NCBI GenBank assembly: GCA_030762175.1
Contig: CM060840.1
Coordinates: 38,156,501-38,220,500 of the forward strand
Origin: Metallyticus violacea
Taxonomy: Eukaryota > Arthropoda > Insecta > Mantodea > Metallyticidae
Direction of reading: 5' to 3'
Length of the DNA: 64,000 nt
A program made the position numbers and the translations under genes. A model generated the notes under the pieces. It was not told the origin of the DNA and made no database searches. It saw only the letters and a program-made list of their open reading frames with translations. Positions within the stretch are counted from its first letter, which is position 1, and each line of letters starts with the position of its first letter. Below, in pieces: positions 12,154 through 22,760 of the stretch.

Positions 12154-13283
12154 GGGTGCGTTACCTCAGTTCTACAAATTGCTCAATTGGTAAACTAAAA
12201 TATATTTTAATAAAGCTAAAGCTTTTGAGCAGTAAAATGTTCAGCGGCGAGAACAAATGCAAGGTATCAATACAGATTATTGAACCAAAAGTTCCAGATA
12301 AACCGCAACTAACGAACTTTGAATGCAACCCTTCCTACTAATAGTTACGATAATTATTTTTTGTCCTCAAGCGAATTTTGCATATTTGCGGTGGATCTTT
12401 GTCCTATGTCGCTCTATTGATGTCGATAACATCATTTGATTTTAATTTCAGTATGTGATGACACGTAATTAGTTCGAAGGCATGCCGAAAGATTTCCAAT
12501 ATTACTCAATATACTTGATTAACAGTGCTTTTATTAAAGATACTGTATGTGAGAGCTCATCAAAAGGTTCGGAATTTTTAAAATAGGCTATGATTTGCAA
12601 TGAAGTATCAGAAGCTAAGAGTCTAAGGGGTTATTACTTATTGATTGCTTGTTGAGATCAAGTTCAAATTTGGCTAGTTAATTATCGCCATTGCTATACA
12701 CATTTTTTACTTTAAGTGCCCACCTTCCTATTTACGAGAGTGGTTTGAATGTTCTTGGCTTGAATCATAGGTGGCCATACAATTGGCAAGATAATTTGTT
12801 TTTTACTTTTGAACGTCGGCCTTAACCGTTCGTTTAAAATATCATGCCATCATGTCCTGCCTGATAATGGTCACAGAACTTCAGATGCCGAAAGTTTCTT
12901 AGTTTCAATTTTGTACGACTAATCAGCCGAGAAGTCACAATTTATCATGCCAATGTTTTAAATGTATTAAATACATTAAATACAGTGTTTTATGACAGGT
13001 GTGCTGTAGGTATTCCGTAAAATGAATGAAAGTTCGTGCAACTTTGATACCGCACTTGGTACCTTATCAATTGGGAGAAATTAATTAAAATATACGTAAC
13101 ATTTTATTTCAGCTAGCTGTAAGTGAAGGGTTCTGTAAGTGTGTAAAACTGTCACGAAAAGCAGGAATTCTCGCTCGGACAGCAGAGGGGCCATTCTGGC
13201 AGACAATAAGAGTAAATGTTTTCTTTTGTTCATTGGAAGGGGGTTGCTTTTCCGCGGCAGGTATGTGGGAAAAGACGAAAGCT
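11710..13283. other. Unassigned AT-rich sequence with a poly-T run at 12131-12153
   Basis: No gene found. The frame 12021-12341 crosses a 23-base T run and is not coding-like. Confidence 0.5.
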
Positions 13284-13980
13284 GTTAACACCTGTGCTAC
13301 AGTTAAAGTGTGTTGAACTCTAACGTACGATAGAAATTGAAATTGAACGGTGGACGAATCGCCAAGTTGTTACGTTCAGATAATCTGACTAGTCAATAAT
13401 ATGAGAGTTGCATGAAGTCACCAACAGCCTATAAGGTTGTCTAAATCCACAGTGGCAGGAAAACGGACCGTCCCTTTATCACGTGGTTAAGCCAATCTTA
13501 CTGAGTATTTAAGGACGTGAAATCGCCCTTTTTGGGAATTGAGAATTTAATCTTGGGAACTCGATTGCAAAGTTTATTCGGTGCTTTTTCTTAGCACTCA
13601 GAAAACTACTGTTTGTCAAATATTATAACTGCACGTGTTTGCCAAACCTGAGATGCGCTGGCACGCACTTGTTGGTTGAATAAACGACGTCAACTGGCAG
13701 ATAACAAGATGTTCTTTCTCGTTAACACATCACCTTTAATTCCCCCACTCAACGCGGCACGTTCAAGTCCCAAAAACCAGCATAATCCCTTTAGATCAAC
13801 AAGAAGAGTTGTTTAGTGGTAAACTGTATCCGCATATAATCAAACTCCCATTACAATTCTTCCCGCCACCTCTGTTTCCCTCAAACTTTGGCCTACCAAC
13901 GTGGTTAAAGCAATTAAGTTAACACCCACGCCAGCCACCTTCCAATAACTCCTTAAAACTTTGGCGCCCAACGTGGGGCA
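13284..13980 (+). mobile_element. LTR retrotransposon 5' region: candidate LTR and leader with tRNA-Lys-type primer site
   Basis: A primer-binding-site sequence tggcgcccaacgtggggc lies at 13962-13979. It is the exact complement of the 3' 18 bases of tRNA-Lys (CUU type), as used by many reverse-transcribing elements. Upstream is LTR-like architecture: tgttgaac at 13311, a TATA-like gtatttaagg near 13506, a gaataaac poly(A) signal near 13677, and gttaaca ends at 13721 and 13919. A second, imperfect copy of the primer motif is at 13889-13906. I see no gag or pol frame downstream and no second LTR, so the element is a fragment. The exact LTR ends are uncertain. Confidence 0.55.
13962..13979 (+). 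promoter_or_regulatory. Primer binding site, exact tRNA-Lys complement
   Basis: All 18 bases match the complement of the tRNA-Lys(CUU) 3' end including CCA. This is the site where the tRNA would prime minus-strand DNA synthesis of an LTR retrotransposon. Confidence 0.7.
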
Positions 13981-14103
13981 CTATAATCTTCGAATATATT
14001 AAACCCCCTTCCATCCCATAATCACTTCAACTTTCATGAGAAAATACATGATATAGTATTATGTGACCGGCAAGTTGAAGTGCATGAAACTGCTAATCTA
14101 TAG

Positions 14104-14303
14104 GTGTTTCAAAAAGCATTGTATATGCGTAAGGCACATGCCGTGCTAACAGCAGATCAAAAACGCATTCGTAAGAAAACATCGCAACAGTGTTTGCAGC
14201 GACTTGGTAGCACCAGAATGAGTTTGTGCGACTTACAGCCGCAATTAAGACTTGATCCACCATTACACATTACAATCGAAACAGCAGTCAAAGCTGGTGA
14301 ACA
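14104..14303 (+). pseudogene. Possible upstream fragment of the mariner-like relic at 14620
   Basis: An open frame runs from 14104 into the SINE at 14304. Its early part (LTADQKRIRKKTSQQCLQRL) resembles the linker between the DNA-binding and catalytic parts of mariner transposases, where a block like LT-x-x-QKR is common. The remainder is not recognisable. The SINE would then sit between the two halves of a mariner element. The match is short and this remains an inference. Confidence 0.3.
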
Positions 14304-14578
14304 CCGCCACAGGTGGCCGAAATCGTTGGGACCGGACTTTGAGCTGGAGGTCTGGGGCTCGATTCACTCCAGGATCGTCCTCCCTGACTTGAGGCTTTTT
14401 CCAGGTTTTCCTCAGTCCTCATAAATGGCAAATGCCGGGGAGATACCCTAAAACGATACCTGGAACGCTTCCTTCCTTTAAAAAAAGTCATTTTCCAGTT
14501 TATCATTTCATTTCATGTACCACCAGTGTCCACCGCATATGATGCCTCGGTAGTTAAAAATTGGCGTTAAACACTATT
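14304..14578 (+). mobile_element. SINE family A, diverged copy
   Basis: Plus-strand SINE family A. The head ccgccacaggtggccgaaa begins at 14304, box B is degenerate (ggctcgattc), the conserved body block ggcaaatgccggggagatac lies near 14426, and the tail is ggcgttaaacactatt. The family-typical 'aacttaggc' block is altered. No clear target-site duplication was found. Confidence 0.82.
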
Positions 14579-14619
14579 AAAAATTGTAAATGAACCACTT
14601 GTTCATTTCCATAAAAGAC

Positions 14620-15015
14620 AAAGATGTAGAAAATGTTAGGGCATTAGGGACAGTAAAGGAATTTTACTATTTATTATTTTCCAAAAGGAAGTAGGTGACA
14701 AATTCACGAGAAAAGATGAGATTTTTTCATCGAGACAATGTCCTTACCCTCATAAATATTTTAGCAATGGAAAAATTGAGAGATTTGAAATATATGTGAG
14801 CATCCCCCATACACCCCAATTGAACTTTTTAAGACTTCCAAAAGCAAACCTATTTATCGCTGGAAGTTTTTTTTATCACATAAAGAAGCGATTTCAAATG
14901 TAGAAATGGATCTGCATTTTGCGAAGCTTCCGGAAACCACTTCAGAGAGAGGCAATGTCATTGAAGAATCGCTGAAATTGACCTTAAGAAAGATTATATT
15001 GAAAAATAAATATAA
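14620..15015 (+). pseudogene. Mariner-like transposase remnant (C-terminal half)
   Basis: Read across frames, this stretch gives mariner transposase landmarks in order. A WDSKGILL-like block (DSKGILLF) lies near 14650. FFHRDNVLTLINILAMEKLRDLKY, near 14725, is equivalent to the catalytic HDNAPTHTA...KLR region. An altered PPYSPDL region (ASPIHPN) follows near 14800. A C-terminal block FAKLPETTSERG, near 14918, is equivalent to the LPE-x-x-F region that closes these proteins. Frameshifts and stops are scattered through it, and the catalytic-region residues are partly lost. It is an inactive class II element of the IS630-Tc1-mariner superfamily. Confidence 0.72.
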
Positions 15016-15277
15016 TTCTCAAGTTAAAAAGTTTTCAGACCGCCCTCTTAAATGTACACCTGCATTTATTCTTCTGCTGCTTTAGTTCATTATTCATAAA
15101 CTAACACTGAGAACTCTTTCTGGACAATTAAATGATTCGTAAGTGTGTTCGAGGTTTGTTCATAGTTTAGCCATTTTATTTGTTTTTCGTGTATTTTACT
15201 TTTTGCATTGTAACAGTCTCCGATCCACCCCCCCCCCGAAAAATAATTATAATGTGTTTTAATGTAAGCCCAATCAT

Positions 15278-15281
<4 letters not shown>
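15016..15281. other. Unassigned sequence
   Basis: No gene. A run of C (15229-15237) lies shortly before the microsatellite. Confidence 0.5.

Positions 15282-15359
<78 letters not shown>
15282..15359 (+). repeat. Compound microsatellite (AT)n(GT)n
   Basis: An AT dinucleotide tract at 15282-15308 passes directly into a pure GT tract to 15359. Open frames across it on both strands (poly-His/Thr, poly-Cys/Val) are artefacts. Confidence 0.97.
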
Positions 15360-15360
<1 letters not shown>

Positions 15361-15759
15361 AGTGTCATAAGCTTTAACTTCAACGTAAATGTACAAGAGA
15401 AAGCCTCGATATTTTGTTACGAAAACTTGGAAGGCCAATAGAGTCATAAAACTACACAATAGAAAGAAACCCAAGGGTTGCATGTGGAGCCCCTTTCCTT
15501 AAAAAGGCTCCCGGTAAAGGGTTAATAGCTCAAGGATTTTTAAACCCGTTTCAGGCTTTGACCCAAATAGACTTTGCATTGTTCACCTTTAAACTTGCCA
15601 ATGCTAAAAAGGCTTTAAACTTTCAAAAAATAGTGAATGGTACATGGGGCAGGTAAACTTAAACCAGACAATGCATAGTGTATGTTTGAACATTTAAAGA
15701 TAGGCGCGAAATTGTGCGTGCTTGTGTGACCCCATGACAATCGTTAAACCAACAATTAT

Positions 15760-16480
15760 TTAATTTGAATTTACTATATGAGGGAACAAGCAGTTCGCAG
15801 GGCAGTTGTAAGTTTGACGTTGCTGAGGCACGCAGTTATAAGATCTACACACGGCTAGAAACAACCAATTCCTCATTTCTCAGTACGCATTACATAGTTT
15901 GAAGTTTTACACGCGGCGAAGCAGTTTGCAGTTCTCGGTTCTCAGACGCATATGATTCTATTTCGGACCGGGCACGCAGTTCTGATACATCAGTTAGACA
16001 GTGTTTAAGTTGATACTTAGCTGAGAAACAGTTATCATTTGCGTCGTTCCGATGCACAGTTAAGCAAGTTTCAGTTTTACGCGCTGCAACTAAGTTCTAT
16101 CGGTGTAGCTAAGTCTAACGTACGCAAAACACCAGAGGACGAGAAGGATTTTGAACATAATAAAATTACAATATATATTATGTCGCAGCGTCCTCGTTTA
16201 CACGATTGGAATCCTCTCCAAATCCTGTTGAGTACCATTGAATAAAATAGGAGAATCACTCTGAGAAATTAACATTGAAGCGACCAATAATCAATCTACA
16301 AAACCGCTTCAAAACTGGCTTCACAACGTGAGGTCGACAACAAATCGCTTGCAAACTGGTGCCCAACGTCCGGCACATAGCCGAAGGGTACTAAGCAGAT
16401 CCATAATTTTGCACCAACGTGGGGGCCACAAGCAGTCTCATAATACTTTGATTGCTGGAGCTATACTAAACCGCTTTAGT
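15760..16480 (+). mobile_element. LTR retrotransposon fragment: LTR-like region and leader
   Basis: From about 16255 the sequence is homologous to 38709-38900 (shared ctgagaaatt, gaagcgaccaataat, tcaaaa). It holds three primer-site-like motifs spaced 40-52 bp apart: tggcttcacaacgtgaggtc (16316), tggtgcccaacgtccggc (16357) and ttgcaccaacgtgggggc (16409). Upstream, about 15780-16250 is less AT-rich and repeats 'gcagttc'-like words, with a gaataaaatag poly(A)-like signal near 16240. That fits an LTR. No coding domains are seen. The frames at 16039-16259 lie inside the presumed LTR and are probably not genes. Confidence 0.45.
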
Positions 16481-16594
16481 ATTAGGTTCTTAATCTGATT
16501 TCTGTCTCTCGGTTCTTCACCTTTCTTTGTAGTGAGTTACTATGTTCATGGGCTTTCGCCCCAGGGCAATGAAAACAAATTGCATAACAAAGTC

Positions 16595-16704
<110 letters not shown>

Positions 16705-16724
16705 CTCAAAACACTTTTCTTTTA

Positions 16725-16996
16725 ATTAGTGTTTAATGCCCGTTTTTACTACTCAGGCACCGCAGGCGGTGATACTGATGATAGATGAGATGAAATGATA
16801 TATTGGGAAAGGGTATTTTTTTTAAGGAAGGAAGCGTTCCAGGCCTAAGTTTAGGGCACCTCCCCGGCATTTGCCATTTATGAGGACCGAGGAAAACCTG
16901 GAAAAAACCTTAGTCAGGGAGGACGGTCCTGACGGGATTCGAACCCTAGACCTCCCGCTCACGAGTCCGTGCCTTAACGACCTCCGACACCCGTGA
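16725..16996 (-). mobile_element. SINE family A, minus strand
   Basis: The tail gtgtttaatgcccg is at 16729, the body ggcatttgccatttatgagg near 16867, and the inverted box B gattcgaacccta near 16936. The last bases of the head (ccgtgaacgcg) are eroded. It lies directly beside the 16.6-kb microsatellite. No clear target-site duplication. Confidence 0.85.
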
Positions 16997-17463
16997 ACGC
17001 GCTGTAATAGTTGAAATCGTTGAGTCACAGTTTTTAAGTATGTTTCCCCTCCTGAGTGAAATAACACTCAATGTAGTCCTATGCAATTAATAGATTTTCT
17101 TTTTTAATATCCTTTATAAGATTTTACTTAATTGACATCCATCCTATGATATTAAGAATGTATATTTTACATATTTAGTTTATATTTAGTTTAAATATAT
17201 ATTATACATTTTTTTATTATTATTTTAGCATAGCGCTAGTGACTGGACTTTAGAAGAAGGCGAGTTTCGGCATGTTCTAGAACTCTACGGTAAAAATTTC
17301 TATCAAATATAATTTTTTTAATTTATATTAATATATTTCCATTCTTTCATCAATTTTGAAATTTTTAGATTTGAAAATTCTAGGAATCCATTTCATGGAT
17401 TTCTTTTACCAAATGAGATAAAATTTAAGTAACAAGAAATATGTTTTTAACTCCATTTTTTTT
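16997..17463. other. Unassigned AT-rich sequence
   Basis: Very AT-rich, with tandem-like words (tttagtttatatttagttt near 17176). No gene. Confidence 0.5.
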
Positions 17464-17742
17464 GTCGGTCCCTGTGGTGTAGTGGTTACAATACTGGTCT
17501 TCTAAACCCAAGATCGCGGATTCAAACCCGGCCAGGTTCGATGGATTTTTTCGGGGTGTAAGTATGGCTTCCTTCGGAAGGGAAGTAAAGCCGTGGGTCC
17601 AGTGTCGTACATTTACGGCACGAAAAAGAACCTCGAGCCTGAAAGAAGAGGCCTCTGGGAAAAATTTGTCGGCCGTTTCACACCCTGAATAGAATGGGAC
17701 GCTGCGATGTTAAAGAGCGTCTGTAAATAAAACAAAATCAAT
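17464..17742 (+). mobile_element. SINE family B, full-length copy
   Basis: This is a tRNA-derived SINE of a second family. The head gtcggtccctgtggtgtagtgg carries box A. A box-B-like ggattcaaaccc lies near 17518, and gccaggttcgatgg follows. The family body holds tatggcttccttcggaaggg and acatttacggcacgaaaaag, and the tail is gttaaagagcgtctgtaaat. A small deletion removes the usual 'aaaatccta' before tatggc. The T run upstream prevents a clear target-site call. Confidence 0.87.
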
Positions 17743-19170
17743 CTGCATTTGTAGTAATGCAGCTCAGAATTTTGTAGAATTTGTAAAGTATTATCTATGT
17801 ATAGCTATACTCACCCCCTCCCAGATTGTCTTTCTAAGCTAGAAACAGCAGTTTTTTTTTTATTTTATTTTGTTGCTGTTTGTTTGAATATAATAAACAT
17901 TTCTAGTCATTTGCTTTCGTAATTTAAAATGCTACTAAACAAATGTTTTCGTATTATTTTTATTAGCTATGTAAAACAATAAACTCTATTTAAATTGTAA
18001 TGCTAATGATGTATCACTATTGTATGACATAAATAACATGGGAAATTTTGTAGCAGCTGTAGGCTTTTGTTCTTATTTTAATTCTTATTGCAGGCATTTT
18101 GCATCATTAAAATTTCACCATAGTTCACCTTACAAAAATAAAATGTAATTTTCAGATCATTCACTAACATTCCAATTAATGATGTGGAACTGTCAGACGC
18201 TCTCTCATGTACAGAAGAGCAATTATTATAATAAGCGTGTCATCCATTGCTCCACAGATAATGGCATTCCAGATTTCTCATGGAGCATCTAAACAACCTC
18301 ATTAACTTTATTAGGCCAATTAACAAGAGCACCCAAGAGAATGTTGTGTGTACTGTGTACACAATTTCTAACAGCACGATGTGCAGCATGTTCGCAATTG
18401 CATGAAATTGAACTGTGGCTCCAAACTAAGGCGGAAGTTATACTGCCTCCTTGGCGTTAAAAACGTAATTTGATCAATTATTATATAAAGGATGTATTAT
18501 ATTTACATATGTTATCAGATATATCAGAATGTCTTTGTTCTTCTTCTTCTATAACGTAGGAGTTTGCTACGCATTGGTAGTTTACTGTTTTGAACATTTA
18601 CATTTTATTGCGTCAAAATTTAACTTAGGTAAGATATAGTATTTAACTAAAAAAATATAACCATATTGAACTGTTTAAAATGCTTTACTTTTAATTTAAA
18701 ATAATAGAATTTCTCGAAATACTCCAATCGTACACTCATTAAACAAATTAACTGATTTATGAACAACATTGAAATATTTTTTTGTGTATGTACAACGGTC
18801 TTAGACAAGAAATTAGAGATGGTAAAATCAGAGTCTTTGGTTTCAAATTTCCATATTAGGGCATATAATTTCCAACTTTCTGGCACGCCACTGACTTCCG
18901 AATAATAATATTAAATAATAGCTATTGTTTTCAGTTACGTTTGTTACGTTACGTTTGTCCGTAATTTGCCTTCTTTCAAAGAAAGTATTTGCTGTAACTG
19001 GGGTGGAAGAGAAACATAGTCGACTATTTTGTTTAAATTTCTTTAATGAATTTATTTTTATTCTATTGCAATAATTGAAAACAATTAGTGAAACAGAGCA
19101 TGTAGTTTTGGCTGTTTTTAATTACTCAATACATATGCCATAATATGCCCATGTACAAAATTGCAAACCC
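17743..19170. other. Unassigned AT-rich sequence
   Basis: No gene or named repeat. Around 18190-18440 composition is less AT-rich, but no frame is coherent. The minus frame 18647-18886 has no recognisable domain. Confidence 0.45.
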
Positions 19171-19499
19171 TGAACGTATTAAGTCGGTCCTGGTAGTGTA
19201 ATGGTTACCATACTTGCCTTCTGAAACCCAAGATCGCGGGTTCGAACCCGGCCAGGAGCGATGGATTTTTTCGGGTGTAAAGATCCTAAGTATGGCTTCC
19301 TTCGGAAGGGAAGTAAAGCCGTGGGTCCCGTGTAGTACATTTACGGCACGAAAAAGAACCTCAAGCATAAGAGAACAGGCCTCTGAGCAAAATTTGTCGG
19401 CCATTTCACGCCCTTAATAGAATGGGACACTGGTGACCTGAGATGTCAAAGATCGTCCGTAAAAAAATCAATCGAAAAAAGTCGAGTGAACGTTTTAAG
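19171..19499 (+). mobile_element. SINE family B, full length, 13-bp target-site duplication with one mismatch
   Basis: The body is about 19184-19486. The head gtcggtcctggtagtgtaat and the exact box B gggttcgaaccc (near 19238) give a good internal pol III promoter. The conserved body tatggcttccttcggaaggg is at 19292. The tail is an A-rich gtccgtaaaaaaatcaatcg. Flanks are tgaacgtattaag (19171-19183) and tgaacgttttaag (19487-19499), one mismatch. It is the best preserved family B copy in the window. Confidence 0.9.
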
Positions 19500-22059
19500 G
19501 CTTCCTTCTGTCATATTCGTACATAGGCTGCAGTTGCGTGTTTTCAAGTATTCACTGCATTTTGTCCATGTTTCCATAGGAATATTGAAAATTTTAGAGA
19601 TAGAGTTGTATCTCTTGTAATTTCGAGAAAACTTGTACATTGTCATTCGATGGTCTAATAATTTGAATTCTAAAGATTTTGATGCTGCAGTCTCCTGATT
19701 TATTGATATAAATTCGAAAAAAAAAAACCTTAGCTACAATGGATATGGTGTCGCTTCGAAAACCCTCTGAGCTCTAGCATAGCTAGGTGAAAACAGGCAA
19801 GCTAACTAAGGCGTATTAGAGCATACCAAGAAGGCAAGATACTGTAAATGAGGGAACCGTGGATATATGTTTTTGTTTTAACAGGTCTCACACGCCTCAC
19901 GTTCATGGTTCAGAGATAAATTATCGGTTTTATTAATGAATTAAAAACCTTCAAGAAAATCACTGAGGTGACTTTAAAATATTTTGAACTTATTCACCTA
20001 TTAGGAAAAATGATTTTGAAGGCAATCGAAACATTTTGCACATCTAATTCACTAACAAATTAATTATAGCGTGTAGTTAAACATATACTAGAATATCTTC
20101 AATTATGTCCACTTCCATAACATGCATACGAGTATTAGAGTCAATAACATGAATAACGGGGTGCCCTGAATACACGATGGAATCTTAACTTGCACTCTGT
20201 GTTTAAGTTACAAAGAGGGAAAGCAGTGGAACTATTACAAATAATATCCATACAATACAACAGTATGTCAGAGGCTGTTAGAAAAAAAAATGTGCTCAGT
20301 AGCTAATGTTTATGAATAGTACTCCTAATTAAGCTTCTGTAATCCCTTCATATGTAAATTCCAAAAAAAGCAGCTTAAATGGTGCGTTAGTAGCAATGTT
20401 TACGTAGGAGCATATAAACAACAAAATTAAAGTACTAGTATTGCTGATAACCAAGAAATAAAGTTTTACACATGGTTACTGACTATAAGCAAAAGAGATA
20501 TGTCACTACATACTCTACTCCACCGATTTTTATTTCTGGTTTTTATTGAAATAGGAATATTGAAAGATTCAATTCCTATATAAATGTATTCGTTTTCGTA
20601 TCGTTATTGGATTAGATTAAATATATAAAACTTGTTAAACATATAAGTGTGTAAAACATAATATGCCGTTGCAAAATAATTATAAATATGGACATAAAGA
20701 AATTAGACAGAGATTTAAGATATAAACAAGTGTTATTGTGCAATTTTTCACAAAGCAGCACAAGTAATTCAATTTGTTACTTAAGTGCTTATTGCTTCTC
20801 TAGTACTGTTAATACACTTCTCATTACTACTGTTTGATTCATGTTATAAATTAAACAGGAAGATGAAATTTCTAGGTTTTCTAGGGAATGTTTAACAATG
20901 GATGGAGGGCACTTCGAACTCATTGTTTTATTTGTTTGTGTTGTTGAAAGAAAAGGTTGTCGTAGGATAGTTATGATGATAGCTGGTGATTATTTACCAG
21001 AAAAGCATTAAGCTTATAAATAACTATGAACATTTATGTTTTCAGTATTTATAGTGAAAATGTTTGCGCCTCATTTGATATTCGCTGTTATCCCAATATA
21101 TTTTAATTGCCCATTTAGCATTATAGCTCTAAGCTATTCTCTTTGTAGCGCCTGCTTGCAGCAGTGTATATATATCAAGTACATGCACACCGCAATAATT
21201 TCAGAGTTTGTAGAGGGTTCCTAGACATACAATTTGCAGTAGGGAATCTATTGCCCAGAAGGAAAATAACAGTTATGTGGTAATAAAGATGTTGAAATGG
21301 GTCAGATATTTGCCATAGAATGTGTTCAAATTCTACTTCGCCATGAGAAAATTCCATTTTGTGTACCTCAACGTAGATTTTTTAATATTTATTGCTGTAA
21401 AAATCTCTAAAATCTTGGACTAGTCATATTGCAGTAAGGTACCGATCAACGGTTAACTGATTTATTGTGTTAAGTACCATAGTTTCGAGGGAGCTGTCCA
21501 ACAAATTTTGTGGCCTATGTATTAATCAATTCAAATCCTGCGGAATAAGTTAATTTTGCGATGAAATATGAAACATGCATAAGATGTAAAAACAATAAAA
21601 GAAAATGTAATCGACACTTGAACTCTGTAACGATGTTTCACTTTTACCTGGCGCCAATATTACACCGACTGCTCAGAAGGGACATGCCCTAAAACTTCCC
21701 TCCGTTAATATATGGTAGTGGTCCTTTAGAAACTCAAGGCTGTAACTTCAAAATTTGAACAGTCAGACCAATGATGGTCTATCTTAATTTGTTTGTTGAA
21801 GATTCCTCTCCGATCTCTGATATTGCAACATATTAACACTCAATATATGATAATTAGTACATACAGAGGTCAACTAAATGAAAATGATGGGAAATTTGCA
21901 GCAAAGAGGAACTGCCCCAAGTCACACGCAACATTTAGTAGTGAACATCTGGGCATCTGTAAACGCTCCAAATGTGCTTAACGGACGTGTTCAAGGAATA
22001 ACGAACATTCATTCGGTTTTTTATGGGATAGGGGCATTCTGTTGCCAAAAATTAGTCAT
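19500..22059. other. Unassigned AT-rich sequence
   Basis: No gene or named element. The longest frames are short and lack domain signals. The open frame beginning at 21878 enters the mariner relic downstream, but its first 60 codons are not recognisable. Confidence 0.45.
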
Positions 22060-22760
22060 AATTAAGAGTATGTTATTTCTTTCTGGACGATTATCTTTGG
22101 AGAACGATCCAAGGTCTAGCCAGCAGCCAACAAGCGTTTCGGAGAATTTGGTTGTTCTTTTGACATCAGAGATGGAATTGTCCACACAATACTCTATCAG
22201 AACTTGTAGTATCATAAAGTGTACTGCAATGTTTGCTCCTGTAACATTAGAAAAACTATGGACCGTAACGTATTCGTGGTGTTATAATTATAACAAGGAA
22301 AACCGTTAGTCCTGTTTGCAATGGAATCACACGCGTCGTCTCTGCCAAAGAAGTTCCGCACTCAGTCAAGTGTAGATAAAGTCATCCTGACTCTTCTTCG
22401 ATCGCCTAGAACTAATTATCAACGAGTTCTTCCCTCAAGTCCTCTACATTAATTTCGACAGTACATGACAACTCTGGATGTATTGCGACGGCGGATCAAG
22501 AACAATCAACCGCGCGGTTATCACCCTATTACATGACTACGCATTGCGAAGAACAAGATGAATTCTCTGGCACGCTTTAAGTGGAAGATCTTGGAGCTTC
22601 TATCTACCGAGAGCTTTGCCCTAGTTTAATGTGTTTTTCATGTGTTTGATATTCTAATGAAGTGGTGCGGCTCTTTGTGATGGGCGCGGAGTTCGAGGCA
22701 GTGCTAAATGGACTTCGCTCGCAGTCAAAAGTCTCTAACGCCACTGTTTTTTTTTGGGGG
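22060..22760 (+). pseudogene. Mariner transposase remnant with internal deletion
   Basis: This is the broken transposase gene of a mariner element. Near 22095 the frame reads RLSLENDPRSSQQPTSVSE, the DNA-binding-domain linker seen in mariner proteins as a G-R-x-S-x-x-D-x-PR-x-GRPS motif. VHTILYQNL near 22180 matches the end of the helix-turn-helix block. The first catalytic Asp region is missing between about 22285 and 22315. The protein resumes with SLPKKFRTQSSVDKVILTLL (near 22340, typical PKKF-x(4)-SAGKVM), QYMTTLDVLRRRIKNNQPRG (near 22463), ITLLHDYA (near 22518, the second catalytic Asp block) and LARFKW (near 22570). The PPYSPDL block is lost. A C-terminal EAVLNGLRSQSK is near 22696. Stops and frameshifts are numerous. 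Confidence 0.75.

Noticed and set aside
15090..15483. Open frames on both strands with poly-His/Thr and poly-Cys/Val tracts
   Set aside because: They are translations of the (AT)n(GT)n microsatellite, which is open in several frames by composition.
19126..19417. Minus- and plus-strand frames across 19.1-19.4 kb
   Set aside because: They lie inside SINE family B. Similar frames recur in the 46.6-kb copy only because the SINE is repeated.
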